Assembly (NCBI RefSeq): GCF_004016505.1
Contig: NZ_SACR01000007.1
Location: 186,001-250,000, forward strand
DNA from: Rubrivivax rivuli
Lineage (GTDB): Bacteria; Pseudomonadota; Gammaproteobacteria; Burkholderiales; Burkholderiaceae_C
Length of the DNA: 64,000 nucleotides
Direction: 5' to 3'
The position numbers were made by a program, and so were the translations under genes. Below, piece by piece: positions 25,235-33,287 of the stretch. The notes under the pieces were generated by a model that saw only the letters and a program-made list of their open reading frames with translations, was not told where the DNA came from and did not search any database. Position 1 is the first letter of the stretch; each line of letters begins with the position of its first letter.

Positions 25235-25252
25235 GCGGCCCTGGGCGCTGGC

Positions 25253-25732
25253 TCAGACCTGCGCGAAGCGCGCGGCGTAAGCCTCGGCGGCGGCCCGGCC
25301 CCGCATGTTGGCCACGGTCTGCGCGGCCTGGGCGATGAGCGGGCGCAGTTCGTCGGTGTTGCGGGCCTTCTCCATGCGCAGGGCCACGGTCTCGGCGGCC
25401 GGGCCGGCGAGGTCGTTCAGCGCACGGACGGCCTCGCGGCGCAGCTTCTCGAAATCCGCCGCGGGCGAGGGCGGCGGCGGTGCGGGCTGCGCCGGCACGG
25501 TGGCGGGCGTGGGGGCGGCCGCGGCCGATTCGCCGCTGGCTTCGATGAAGCCCTGGCTCGTCAGTTCGGCCAGCGCGGCCTCGGCCTGCTGTGGCATCAG
25601 GGCCTCGAGCGCGGCGAGGTCGCGTTTGCCGTCGACCATGATCAACAGCGCCCGCAGCCGCGGGGAGAGGCGGTGCGCGCGGGTCTCGATCTCGGCCAGG
25701 CCCTTGGCTGTCTTGCGGAAGCGTGTTGGCAT
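25253..25732 (-). CDS. Hypothetical protein
   Basis: A 159-residue protein of no family I can name. The N-terminal half (MPTRFRKTAKGLAEIETR to LTSQGFIEA) reads like a compact winged-helix-type domain. A Pro/Ala linker and a helical C-terminal part (DFEKLRREAVRAL and so on) follow. It has no signal or membrane segment. The ATG at 25732 opens the conserved-looking part. It is monocistronic, convergent with the DUF3108 gene and divergent from enoyl-CoA hydratase over 170 bp. Confidence 0.65.
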   Translation of the reverse strand: MPTRFRKTAKGLAEIETRAHRLSPRLRALLIMVDGKRDLAALEALMPQQAEAALAELTSQGFIEASGESAAAAPTPATVPAQPAPPPPSPAADFEKLRREAVRALNDLAGPAAETVALRMEKARNTDELRPLIAQAAQTVANMRGRAAAEAYAARFAQV

Positions 25733-25902
25733 GCGGAGCCGCAGGCAGGCCTGCGACGGCTGGAGTGAAGCCGCGCAGCTTACCTTGCCCTTACGAGTGC
25801 AACGTGTAAGCGACTGAGAATGTGGGGCTCCGGGCGCCCAGTTTCCGTTGCGCGCGACCCGGCCTCCCCCTTCGGTCTTGTTCAAACCCCTGGAGCCCAG
25901 AG

Positions 25903-26691
25903 ATGGCAGACGCCCTGATCCTCACCTCACTGCTCGGCGAAGCCGATCGCCGGGTCGGCCTGATCACGCTGAACCGTCCCAAGCAGTACAACGCCCTCAA
26001 CGACGAACTGATGGACCAGCTGGGCGCGGCCTTGCTGGCTTTCGACGCCGACGACGGCGTGGGCTGCATCGTCATCACCGGCAACGAGAAGGCTTTCGCG
26101 GCCGGCGCCGACATCGGCGTGATGGCCACCAAGACCTTCGTCGAGGCGCAGCGCCAGCAGTTCGTCACGCGCAACTGGGAGACCATCCGCCGCGTGCGCA
26201 AGCCCGTCATCGCCGCCGTGGCCGGTTTTGCGCTGGGCGGTGGCTGTGAACTGGCGATGATGTGCGACTTCATCATCGCGGCCGAGACGGCCAAGTTCGG
26301 CCAGCCTGAGATCAAGCTCGGCACCATCCCGGGTGCGGGCGGCACGCAGCGCCTGCCGCGCGCCGTGGGCAAGAGCAAGGCCATGGACCTGGTGCTCACC
26401 GGCCGCATGATGGACGCCGCCGAGGCCGAGCGCGCCGGGCTCGTGAGCCGCGTGGTGCCGGCAGACAAGCTGCTGGCCGAGGCGCAGGCCGCAGGCGAGG
26501 TGATCTGTGCCCTCGGCGCGGCCAGCGTGGCGCTGGCGAAGGACTGTGTCAACCGCGCTTTCGAGAGCGGCCTGGCCGACGGCGTGGCCTACGAGCGGCA
26601 GGTCTTCCACAGCCTCTTCGGAACCCCAGACCAGATCGAGGGCATGGCTGCCTTCATGGCCAAGCGCCCGCCCGTCTTCCAGCGCGGCTGA
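25903..26691 (+). CDS. Enoyl-CoA hydratase
   Basis: Crotonase-superfamily protein (262 residues) hydrating 2-trans-enoyl-CoA in fatty-acid beta-oxidation. Oxyanion-hole segments FAAGADI and ALGGGCELAMMCD are present, with both catalytic glutamates (in GCELAM and in GQPEIKLGTIPGAGG). This makes a true hydratase more likely than an isomerase. GGAG precedes the ATG at 25903. It is a lone gene; chain-length preference cannot be read. Confidence 0.93.
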   Translation: MADALILTSLLGEADRRVGLITLNRPKQYNALNDELMDQLGAALLAFDADDGVGCIVITGNEKAFAAGADIGVMATKTFVEAQRQQFVTRNWETIRRVRKPVIAAVAGFALGGGCELAMMCDFIIAAETAKFGQPEIKLGTIPGAGGTQRLPRAVGKSKAMDLVLTGRMMDAAEAERAGLVSRVVPADKLLAEAQAAGEVICALGAASVALAKDCVNRAFESGLADGVAYERQVFHSLFGTPDQIEGMAAFMAKRPPVFQRG

Positions 26692-26785
26692 CGCCGCTCC
26701 GGCAGGGCCCCGCGCCCCGCTCGCGTGTCACTGTCGCCGCGTGATCATTCCGATTACTGAAACGTTGCGTTCGCAGACTGCTGGT

Positions 26786-26813
26786 TTGTCTTCCTAGGGT
26801 AAGTATCTACAGT
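26786..26813 (+). promoter_or_regulatory. Candidate promoter of the secreted-protein gene
   Basis: TTGTCT (26786-26791) and TACAGT (26808-26813), 16 bp apart, lie in an AT-richer 200-bp gap, 80 bp before the ATG. The long leader would leave room for post-transcriptional control. Pattern match only. Confidence 0.4.
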
Positions 26814-26892
26814 TCATTCCCAAGGACGACCCCGGTACTGCATCCACCGAAGCCGGTCCCACAACCCTTTCGGATGCTTTCAAGGAATGATC

Positions 26893-27363
26893 ATGCGCAA
26901 GCTCCAATACTTCGTGTACCCCGCCGTCGCCGCCTTCGCCCTCGCTTCGGCCACCCTCGCGCACGCCGCCGGCGAAGGCGCGGACTTCGACTTCATCAGC
27001 AGCGGACAAACGCACGCCCTGCCTGCCGCTGTCACTGGCAAAGCTGCTTCCGCCACCACCGTGGTTGCCGAAGCCGCCCGCCCGGCCGGCGTGAAGCTGC
27101 TCAAGCCCGTGATCATCCGTGGCGAGCGCCTGCCCGCGGTGGACACCGCCAGCAACGACTACAACCCCGCCGCGCAAGCCCGGTCGCTGCGCACCCGCGC
27201 CGAGGTGATGGCCGAAGTGCGTGCCGGCAACCGCAACACGCCCTTCCTGCCCAACGTGGGTGGCGAGCCGGTCGGCCCCTTCTTCTACGCCAGCCTGGTG
27301 GAAGCCGAGAAGGCGCAGCCGGTGGTGGTGGTGGCCGAGCGCAGCGCCAGCAGCAAGCAGTAA
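26893..27363 (+). CDS. Secreted protein of unknown function
   Basis: A 156-residue protein with a clear Sec signal peptide (positive start MRKLQYF, hydrophobic core, probable cleavage after AHA near residue 25). The mature part is small and low in cysteine, containing VVAEAARP, the later echo VVVVAERS, and two short KPVIIRGERLP/EVMAEVRAGNR stretches. I know no family for it. The ATG at 26893 is preferred to 26887 because AAGGA ends 6 nt upstream. It forms its own transcription unit between a candidate promoter and a strong terminator. Confidence 0.75.
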   Translation: MRKLQYFVYPAVAAFALASATLAHAAGEGADFDFISSGQTHALPAAVTGKAASATTVVAEAARPAGVKLLKPVIIRGERLPAVDTASNDYNPAAQARSLRTRAEVMAEVRAGNRNTPFLPNVGGEPVGPFFYASLVEAEKAQPVVVVAERSASSKQ

Positions 27364-27388
27364 GCCCTTCGGCTTCGGCCGATGCATT

Positions 27389-27418
27389 GCAGCGGGCCCA
27401 GGGCCCGCTGCGGCTTTT
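27389..27418 (+). terminator. Intrinsic terminator
   Basis: An 11-bp perfect inverted repeat, GCAGCGGGCCC/GGGCCCGCTGC (27389-27399, 27401-27411), is followed by GGCTTTT. It stands 25 bp after the secreted-protein stop and just before the convergent flavoprotein gene ends. Confidence 0.82.
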
Positions 27419-27431
27419 CAGGCTGGCCTTC

Positions 27432-28007
27432 TCAGGGCACCAGCCAGCGCGCGCCAGTGGCGTCGAAGCGGGCGCGCCGGTGCCCGTCGCGGTGCAGTTC
27501 CAGCCAGTCGGTGGACTGCACCTGCGCCAGCAGCAGCGCAAAGTGGCCGCGCTCGACGGCGCCGGGGGCTCTGGAAGGTGCCGCCGGCGCGTCGAGCGCT
27601 GCACCCGGCGCCAGCGGCGACAGGTAGTCCTGCGCGGCGGGCGACAGCTTCAGCCGCGCCCAGCGCGAGCTGACGGCCAGGCCTTCCGTCTGGGCCTGCA
27701 GCCGCACGCGCAGCCGCAGCTGCCAGCCCAGGCGCTTGGACCAGAACACCAGCGTGCCCACCGGGTGCGCCTGCAGCTGCGCCAGCTTGGCCGCGCGGGC
27801 GTCGCTGAACAGGACCAAGGTGGACGCCGCCGCATCCACTTCGCGCAGCACGACGGTGCGCGCGTCGGCGGCCTGGCCGTCCTCGTCCACCGTGGCCAGC
27901 ACGGGCGTGCGCCACTCGTGGTGCTTGTCGTGCGGAGCGCGCGTGAGCTCCTGCCACAGGGCCGTCTGCACGGCGCCGAGTTCGGTGGGGCGCCGTGGGT
28001 CGTCCAA
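27432..28007 (-). CDS. Pyridoxamine 5'-phosphate oxidase-like FMN-binding protein
   Basis: A 191-residue split-barrel flavin-binding protein. RTPVLATVDEDGQADARTVVLRE-like segments and LVLFSDARAAKLAQL give the PNPOx N-terminal pattern of FMN-phosphate contacts. It is not PdxH itself: the C-terminal PdxH dimerisation motif is absent. The substrate is unknown. The start is a TTG at 28007 without an obvious Shine-Dalgarno, 10 bp after the lysS stop, so it probably relies on read-through or re-initiation from lysS. Confidence 0.8.
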   Translation of the reverse strand: MDDPRRPTELGAVQTALWQELTRAPHDKHHEWRTPVLATVDEDGQAADARTVVLREVDAAASTLVLFSDARAAKLAQLQAHPVGTLVFWSKRLGWQLRLRVRLQAQTEGLAVSSRWARLKLSPAAQDYLSPLAPGAALDAPAAPSRAPGAVERGHFALLLAQVQSTDWLELHRDGHRRARFDATGARWLVP

Positions 28008-28017
28008 GGCCGTGGCT

Positions 28018-29511
28018 TCAGGCTTCCCGGCGCAGGGCAGGGAACAAGATCACGTCGCGGATGCTCGGGCTGTCGGTGATCAGCATCATCAGCCGGTCGA
28101 TGCCGATGCCGCAGCCGCCGGCCGGCGGCATGCCGTACTCCAGCGCGCGGATGAAGTCGGCGTCGAAGAACATCGCCTCCTCGTCGCCGGCGTCCTTGTT
28201 GGCCACCTGGGCATGGAAACGCGCGGCTTGGTCTTCGGCGTCGTTCAGCTCGGAAAAGCCGTTGCCGAACTCGCGGCCGGTGATGAAGAGCTCGAAGCGC
28301 TCGGTGATGGCCGGGTTCTTGTCGGAAGCACGCGCCAGCGGCGACACCTCCACCGGGTAATCGATGATGAAGGTGGGCTGCCAGAGCTTCTCTTCCACCA
28401 CGGCCTCGAACAGGCCGAACTGCAGCTGCGCCAGGCCCCAGTGCGCCGGCACGTCTTCACCGGCGGCCTGGATGCGCGCGCGCAACACGGCGTCGTCGTC
28501 GGCCTCGGCTTCGCTCAGGCCTGCGTGTTCGATCAGCGACTGCCGCACGCTCAGGCGCGCGAAGGGCTCGTGCAGCGCCACGGGCTTGCCGGCGTAGCTG
28601 ATCTCGGCGCTGCCGGTGGCCGCACGCGCGGCGTGGCGCAGCAGGTTCTCGGTGAAGTCCATCAGATCATGGTGCGTCCAGTAGGCCGCATAGAACTCCA
28701 TCATCGTGAACTCGGGGTTGTGGCGGACCGAGATGCCTTCGTTGCGGAAGTTGCGGTTGATCTCGAACACACGCTCGAAGCCGCCCACCAGCAGCCGCTT
28801 CAGGTAGAGCTCGGGCGCGATGCGCAGGAACATCTCCTGGTCCAGCGCGTTGTGGTGGGTGACGAAGGGCTTGGCGTTCGCGCCGCCGGGGATGGGGTGC
28901 AGCATCGGCGTTTCCACTTCCAGGAAACCGTGCTCGACCATGTAGCCGCGGATGCTGGACACCGCCTTGCTGCGCGCCATGAAGCGGGCGCGCGCTTGCT
29001 CGTCGGTGATGAGGTCGACGTAGCGCTGGCGGTACTTCTGCTCCTGGTCGGCCATGCCGTGGAACTTGTCGGGCAGCGGCCGCAGGCTCTTGGTGAGCAG
29101 GCGGATGCTGGTGGCCTTGACGCTGAGCTCGCCGGTCTTGGTGCGGAAGAGCGTGCCTTCGCAGCCGACGATGTCGCCCAGGTCCCAGTGCTTGAACGAA
29201 GCCAGCAGTTCCGGGCCCACCGCGTCTTGCGTGATGTAGAGCTGGATGCGGCCGCTGGTGTCTTGCAGCGTCGCGAAACAGGCCTTGCCCATCACGCGCT
29301 TGAGCATCATGCGGCCCGCCACCGAAACGCCGATGGCCTGGGCTTCGAGCTCTTCGTTGGGCACTTCGCCGTGGCGCTGATGCAGCGGCGCGGCGTGGTG
29401 TTTCGGCTTGAAATCGTTCGGGAAAGCGGCCGTGCCGTTCTGCGCTGCATGGGCGCGGATCGCCTGCAGCTTTTCGCGCCGTTCGGCGATGAGTTGGTTG
29501 TCTTCGGACAT
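28018..29511 (-). CDS. lysS: Lysyl-tRNA synthetase, class II
   Basis: Charges tRNA-Lys. 497 residues: the N-terminal OB-fold anticodon-binding domain (about 60-165, VAGRMMLKRVMGKACF) precedes the class II catalytic core. Motif 2 is visible as FRNEGISVRHNPEFTMMEFY, and motif 3 as GCGIGIDRLMML. All active-site landmarks are intact. It is divergent from the polysaccharide block and marks its left border. Confidence 0.97.
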   Translation of the reverse strand: MSEDNQLIAERREKLQAIRAHAAQNGTAAFPNDFKPKHHAAPLHQRHGEVPNEELEAQAIGVSVAGRMMLKRVMGKACFATLQDTSGRIQLYITQDAVGPELLASFKHWDLGDIVGCEGTLFRTKTGELSVKATSIRLLTKSLRPLPDKFHGMADQEQKYRQRYVDLITDEQARARFMARSKAVSSIRGYMVEHGFLEVETPMLHPIPGGANAKPFVTHHNALDQEMFLRIAPELYLKRLLVGGFERVFEINRNFRNEGISVRHNPEFTMMEFYAAYWTHHDLMDFTENLLRHAARAATGSAEISYAGKPVALHEPFARLSVRQSLIEHAGLSEAEADDDAVLRARIQAAGEDVPAHWGLAQLQFGLFEAVVEEKLWQPTFIIDYPVEVSPLARASDKNPAITERFELFITGREFGNGFSELNDAEDQAARFHAQVANKDAGDEEAMFFDADFIRALEYGMPPAGGCGIGIDRLMMLITDSPSIRDVILFPALRREA

Positions 29512-29819
29512 GCGAGGCTGCTTTGCTCGGGGTGGGCTCGGGGGAGGCGTGCCGCTTGAATTTTAGGCGCACCCGTAAAATGCGCGATTCGCCGTTGCTG
29601 CGGCGCTGCCCTGCTGTCTGCCCGTGCAGCCTGGGTGGTGCGCACGGACTTGGCGATGCCCAGCCCGGCCTGCCGCAACCAGCGACAGCGGGCCGGTTCG
29701 TCGCCCGTCCAGGCTGTGCAGGCGGCCTCCAACTCGCCCCTGCTTCAACGGTTGCCCATTCGCACGATGACCATGCAGTTGACCGACCCTTCGGCGCAGG
29801 CCGCGCCCGCCACGGCCGG
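29512..29819. other. 308-bp divergent gap, lysS / polysaccharide block
   Basis: No convincing protein gene. An AT-richer patch at 29556-29581 (TTGAAT, then TAAAAT 14 bp later) may serve promoters in either direction. A tiny frame from ATG 29767 to the TGA at 29821-29823 (18 codons, MTMQLTDPSAQ...) overlaps the FkbM start as ATGA and could act as a leader peptide. No terminator or repeat was seen. Confidence 0.5.
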
Positions 29820-30716
29820 ATGACTGCGACCGGCCGCACGCACCAGCGGCACCACCGCGACACCACAGCCCGCATGCTGGCGGCCTGGGTGGGCCGCTGG
29901 CTGGCGCGCCGCGCGCAGCGCTTCCATGCCGAGGGGCTGCCGCAGCTGGCCGTGTTCGGCTTCGAGCACGTGGGCCGCACGGTGGCCGTGTGGGGCCGCT
30001 ACGAGCGCGACGAACTGGAACTGCTGCTGCAAGCCCTGCGTGCCGAGGGCCTGTGGCCTGCCGCCGGGCCGCACCCGGGTGTGGTGCTGGACATCGGCGC
30101 CAACATCGGCAACCACGCGCTCTTCTTCGCACCGCTGGCGCGCGAGGTGTGGGCCTTCGAGCCCAACCCGCGCACCGGTGCCTTGCTGGCGCTGAACGCC
30201 GCGCTGGCGCCCAACGTTCGCGTCTTCCCGGTGGGCTTGAGCGACGAGCCCGGAACGGCCACGCTGCACGTGCCGGCCGACAACATCGGCATGGCCACGC
30301 TGCAGCCTGGCGCGGCCGGCCAGGCCGTGGCCTGCACGCTGCAGCGGCTGGACGATCTGCCCGGCGTGGTGCAAGAGCGTGTTGCGCTGGTGAAGATCGA
30401 CGTCGAAGGCCACGAGGCCGCGGCGCTTCGCGGTGGCCTGCAGTTGCTGCGGCGCGAGCGCCCGGTGGTGGTTTTCGAACAGCTGGCCAGCGAGTTGCGC
30501 ACCGACGGTGGCTCGGCCACGCTGGACGTGCTGCGCGAGGCCGGTTACCGGCGCTTCTGGACGCTGGTGCACACACCGGCAGGGCGCTCGCGCGTCGGCA
30601 ATCTGCTGCGCCGCCTGTGTTTCGGCGAGACGCTGCAGTTCGTGCCTTGTGATTCGCTGGCGCCGGGCTTCCACTCGATGGTGGTGGCGCTGCCCGAGCC
30701 GGGCGCCGGGGCCTGA
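29820..30716 (+). CDS. FkbM family methyltransferase
   Basis: SAM-dependent O-methyltransferase of about 298 residues, first gene of the plus-strand polysaccharide block. VVLDIGANIGNHALFFA is SAM motif I, WAFEPNP motif II, and VKIDVEGHE the FkbM hallmark. It probably methylates a sugar hydroxyl of the surface glycan. The start may be ATG 29820 (coupled to the 18-codon frame) or ATG 29874 (MLAAWVGRWLARRAQRF, right before the domain); the 17 extra residues are Arg/His-rich and unremarkable. Confidence 0.85.
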   Translation: MTATGRTHQRHHRDTTARMLAAWVGRWLARRAQRFHAEGLPQLAVFGFEHVGRTVAVWGRYERDELELLLQALRAEGLWPAAGPHPGVVLDIGANIGNHALFFAPLAREVWAFEPNPRTGALLALNAALAPNVRVFPVGLSDEPGTATLHVPADNIGMATLQPGAAGQAVACTLQRLDDLPGVVQERVALVKIDVEGHEAAALRGGLQLLRRERPVVVFEQLASELRTDGGSATLDVLREAGYRRFWTLVHTPAGRSRVGNLLRRLCFGETLQFVPCDSLAPGFHSMVVALPEPGAGA

Positions 30717-30747
30717 GCGCTGTTGCGCTCGACGCCGCTGCAGCCGC

Positions 30748-31989
30748 ATGCGCATGAACGTCTTCGTGCTGCCCTCGTGGTACCCCAGCGCCCGCCAGCC
30801 CATGGCGGGCCTGTTCGCGCACGACCAGGCGGCAGCCGTGGCCGCCGTGCGGCCTGGCTGGCGCGTGGCGGTGGGCGGCTGGGGGCATCTCGACGGCGCG
30901 CTCTCGCTGCGCGACCTGCGTGCGAATGCAAGAGCGCTGGCCTGGCGCTGGCGTGCGCGTGCGGGCTGGCGCGACGTGGATGTGGGCGGTGCCCTGCTGC
31001 ACGAACACCTCACGCCGCGCCTGAGCTGGACACTGGCGCTGGCCGGTGGCGGTGTGCGCGGCCTGCTCTCGGCCAGCCGTGCCAACCTGCGGGCGGCCGA
31101 GGCGCGTTTCGGGCGCATGGCCGTGCTGCATGCGCATGTGGGCTTTCCTGCCGGCTGGATCGCCACACGCCTCGCCGCCGAGGCCCGCGGCCAGGGCCGG
31201 CGCCTGCCCGTGCTGCTGACCGAGCACATGGGGCCCTTCCCCTTCCCCGCGCTGCGGGGGCCGGCCGGCGGTCTGCAGCCGGCGCTGCGCGCGGCTTTCG
31301 AGCAGGCCGACGCGACGGTGGCCGTCAGCGAGGCGCTGGCGCAGACGCTGCACGCCCACGGGCTGCGCTGCGATGCCGTCGTGCCCAACGTCGTCGACGA
31401 CACCCGCTTTGCCGCGGTGCCAACGCCGCCGGCCCGCACGGCCGCCGATCCCTTCGTCTTCCTCACGCTGGGCACCCTGGTGCCGGCCAAGGGCATGGAC
31501 CTGCTGCTGCAGGCGCTGGCCCTGCTGCCGCCTTCGCTGCCGGTGCAACTGCACATCGGCGGCGACGGCCCCGAGCGCGAGGCCTTGCAGGCGCTGGCCG
31601 CGAGCCTGGGCTTGCAGTCGCGCGTGCGCTGGCTGGGTGCGCTGGCGCCCGCGGCGGTGCCCGCAGCGCTGGCCGCGTGCCACGCTTTCGTGCTGGCCTC
31701 GCGGCACGAAAGCTTCGGCGTCGTGCTGGTGGAAGCGCTGATGGCCGGGCGCCCGGTGCTGGCCACACGCTGTGGGGGGCCGGCGGACATCGTGGGCCCA
31801 GGCGATGGCGCGCTCGTGGCGGTGGACGATGCGCCGGCGTTGGCCGAAGTGATGCAGGCGCTCGTGCGGGGCGAACGGGTCATTGAGACCCCGGCCACGC
31901 TGCGCGAGCGGGCCGTGGCCCGCTACGGCCGCGCCGCAGTGGGCGAGCGCGTGGCCGCGCTGCTGGAAGGCCTGGGGGCTGGCCCTTGA
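30748..31989 (+). CDS. Glycosyltransferase family 4
   Basis: GT-B glycosyltransferase, 413 residues. The N-terminal domain starts MNVFVLPSWYPSARQPMAGLF, with HAHVGFPAGWIA as the acceptor-side His region. The C-terminal nucleotide-sugar domain has LTLGTLVPAKGMDLLLQAL and the donor-binding E-x7-E stretch SRHESFGVVLVEALM. Donor and acceptor cannot be read. The start is ATG 30748 or ATG 30754. Its TGA overlaps the TTG of the flippase. Confidence 0.87.
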   Translation: MRMNVFVLPSWYPSARQPMAGLFAHDQAAAVAAVRPGWRVAVGGWGHLDGALSLRDLRANARALAWRWRARAGWRDVDVGGALLHEHLTPRLSWTLALAGGGVRGLLSASRANLRAAEARFGRMAVLHAHVGFPAGWIATRLAAEARGQGRRLPVLLTEHMGPFPFPALRGPAGGLQPALRAAFEQADATVAVSEALAQTLHAHGLRCDAVVPNVVDDTRFAAVPTPPARTAADPFVFLTLGTLVPAKGMDLLLQALALLPPSLPVQLHIGGDGPEREALQALAASLGLQSRVRWLGALAPAAVPAALAACHAFVLASRHESFGVVLVEALMAGRPVLATRCGGPADIVGPGDGALVAVDDAPALAEVMQALVRGERVIETPATLRERAVARYGRAAVGERVAALLEGLGAGP

Positions 31990-33278
31990 ACACGCCATTA
32001 CCAGCCGCCGCGCCGGCCGAACGTGGTTTCGCACGCGACACGCTCGTGCTCGCCTCGGGCCTGGGTGCGGCGCAGCTCATCACGCTGGGCGTGATGCCGC
32101 TGTGGTCGCGCCAGTTCGGCGCGGCCGAGTTCGCGGCGTTCGGTGTGTGGGCCTCGGTGGTGGCCGTTGTGTCCATGGCGCTGCTGCTGCGCTACGACAC
32201 CTGCATCGTCATCGCCAAGACCGAGGGCGAGGCGCGCGGGCTGCTGCGGCTTTGCCTGGGGCTGTCGCTGGGCGGCGGCGGGCTGCTGGCGCTCGTCGCA
32301 TGGGCTTTGCCGGTGCCCTGGCAGGCTGCGCTGGGTCTGCAGCCGCTGGGGGGCTGGCTGCCGCTGGCGGTGCAGGCCGGTGCCCTGGCGGCGGCGTTTG
32401 CCGCGCTGCTGGCCTGGGGCAACCGGCGCCGCGCCTACCCGCCCATCACGGGTGCGCGCATCGCGCTGGCGGCGGGGGCTGCGTTGGCGGGCACCGCTTT
32501 CGGCGCCGCGGGTGTGGCCGGTGGTCTGCTGCTGGCCCAGCTGATCGGCGGCGTGCTGGGGCTGGCTGCGCTGGCCTTGCTGCTGGCGCCGTGGCGCCGC
32601 GCTGCGAGCGGCGAGTCCTCGCCTGACACCGCTGCCGTCGGTGCCCTGGAGGCTGCGCGCCGCCACCCGCAGGCGCCGCGCTACCTGTGGCCTTCGGCGA
32701 TGCTCGACGCCGTGACGCAGCAGCTGCCGATGCTGCTGGCCGTGGCCTGGTTCAGCACGGCCGAGGCCGGGCCCTTCAGCCTGGCCTGGCGCGTGCTGGC
32801 CGTGCCGGTGATGATGGTGGCCGGCGCAGCGGGCACGGTGTTCTACGAACGCTTTGCGCGCCTGGCCGCGCAAGACCGCGCGGCGGCGCGTGCGTTGCTG
32901 CTGCGCACCTGGCGAACTTTTGCCTTCATCGGCCTGCCGCCGGCGCTGCTGTTGCTGGCCTTCGGCGAGCCGCTCTTCGCCTGGGCCTTCGGTGCCGAGT
33001 GGAGCGGCGCCGGTGCGCTGGCCGCGGTGCTGGCGCCGATGCTGTGCGCCATGCTCGTGAGCTCGCCCACCTCGGGCGCCTTGATCGTGCTGGGGCTGCA
33101 GAAGTGGTCGCCTGTGTTCGGCGTGGCGATGCTGGCCTACCGCCCGCTGGCGCTGTGGATCGGCGCGCAGCAAGGCAGCCTGGCCCTGGGCCTGCTGCTC
33201 TGGGGGCTGTGCGAGATCGTCGCCATCGCGCTGTACAACCTGTTGATCCTGCGCACCCTGCGCCGGCCTGCCTTCTAG
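31986..33278 (+). CDS. Oligosaccharide flippase (Wzx-like)
   Basis: A 430-residue polytopic membrane protein with about 12 hydrophobic helices and the MATE/Wzx look (GLGAAQLITLGVMPLWSRQFG at the first helix, a charged loop after helix 6). It would flip undecaprenyl-PP-linked repeat units across the inner membrane. TTG start within TTGA overlapping the previous stop. It is the first of two flippases in the locus; the second (55915-57420) is a different sequence. Confidence 0.83.
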   Translation: MNTPLPAAAPAERGFARDTLVLASGLGAAQLITLGVMPLWSRQFGAAEFAAFGVWASVVAVVSMALLLRYDTCIVIAKTEGEARGLLRLCLGLSLGGGGLLALVAWALPVPWQAALGLQPLGGWLPLAVQAGALAAAFAALLAWGNRRRAYPPITGARIALAAGAALAGTAFGAAGVAGGLLLAQLIGGVLGLAALALLLAPWRRAASGESSPDTAAVGALEAARRHPQAPRYLWPSAMLDAVTQQLPMLLAVAWFSTAEAGPFSLAWRVLAVPVMMVAGAAGTVFYERFARLAAQDRAAARALLLRTWRTFAFIGLPPALLLLAFGEPLFAWAFGAEWSGAGALAAVLAPMLCAMLVSSPTSGALIVLGLQKWSPVFGVAMLAYRPLALWIGAQQGSLALGLLLWGLCEIVAIALYNLLILRTLRRPAF

Positions 33279-33287
33279 CCTCTCGCC

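Noticed and set aside
26692..26892. Riboswitch in the 200-bp leader of the secreted protein
   Set aside because: No recognisable aptamer consensus; only a promoter-like pair could be supported.
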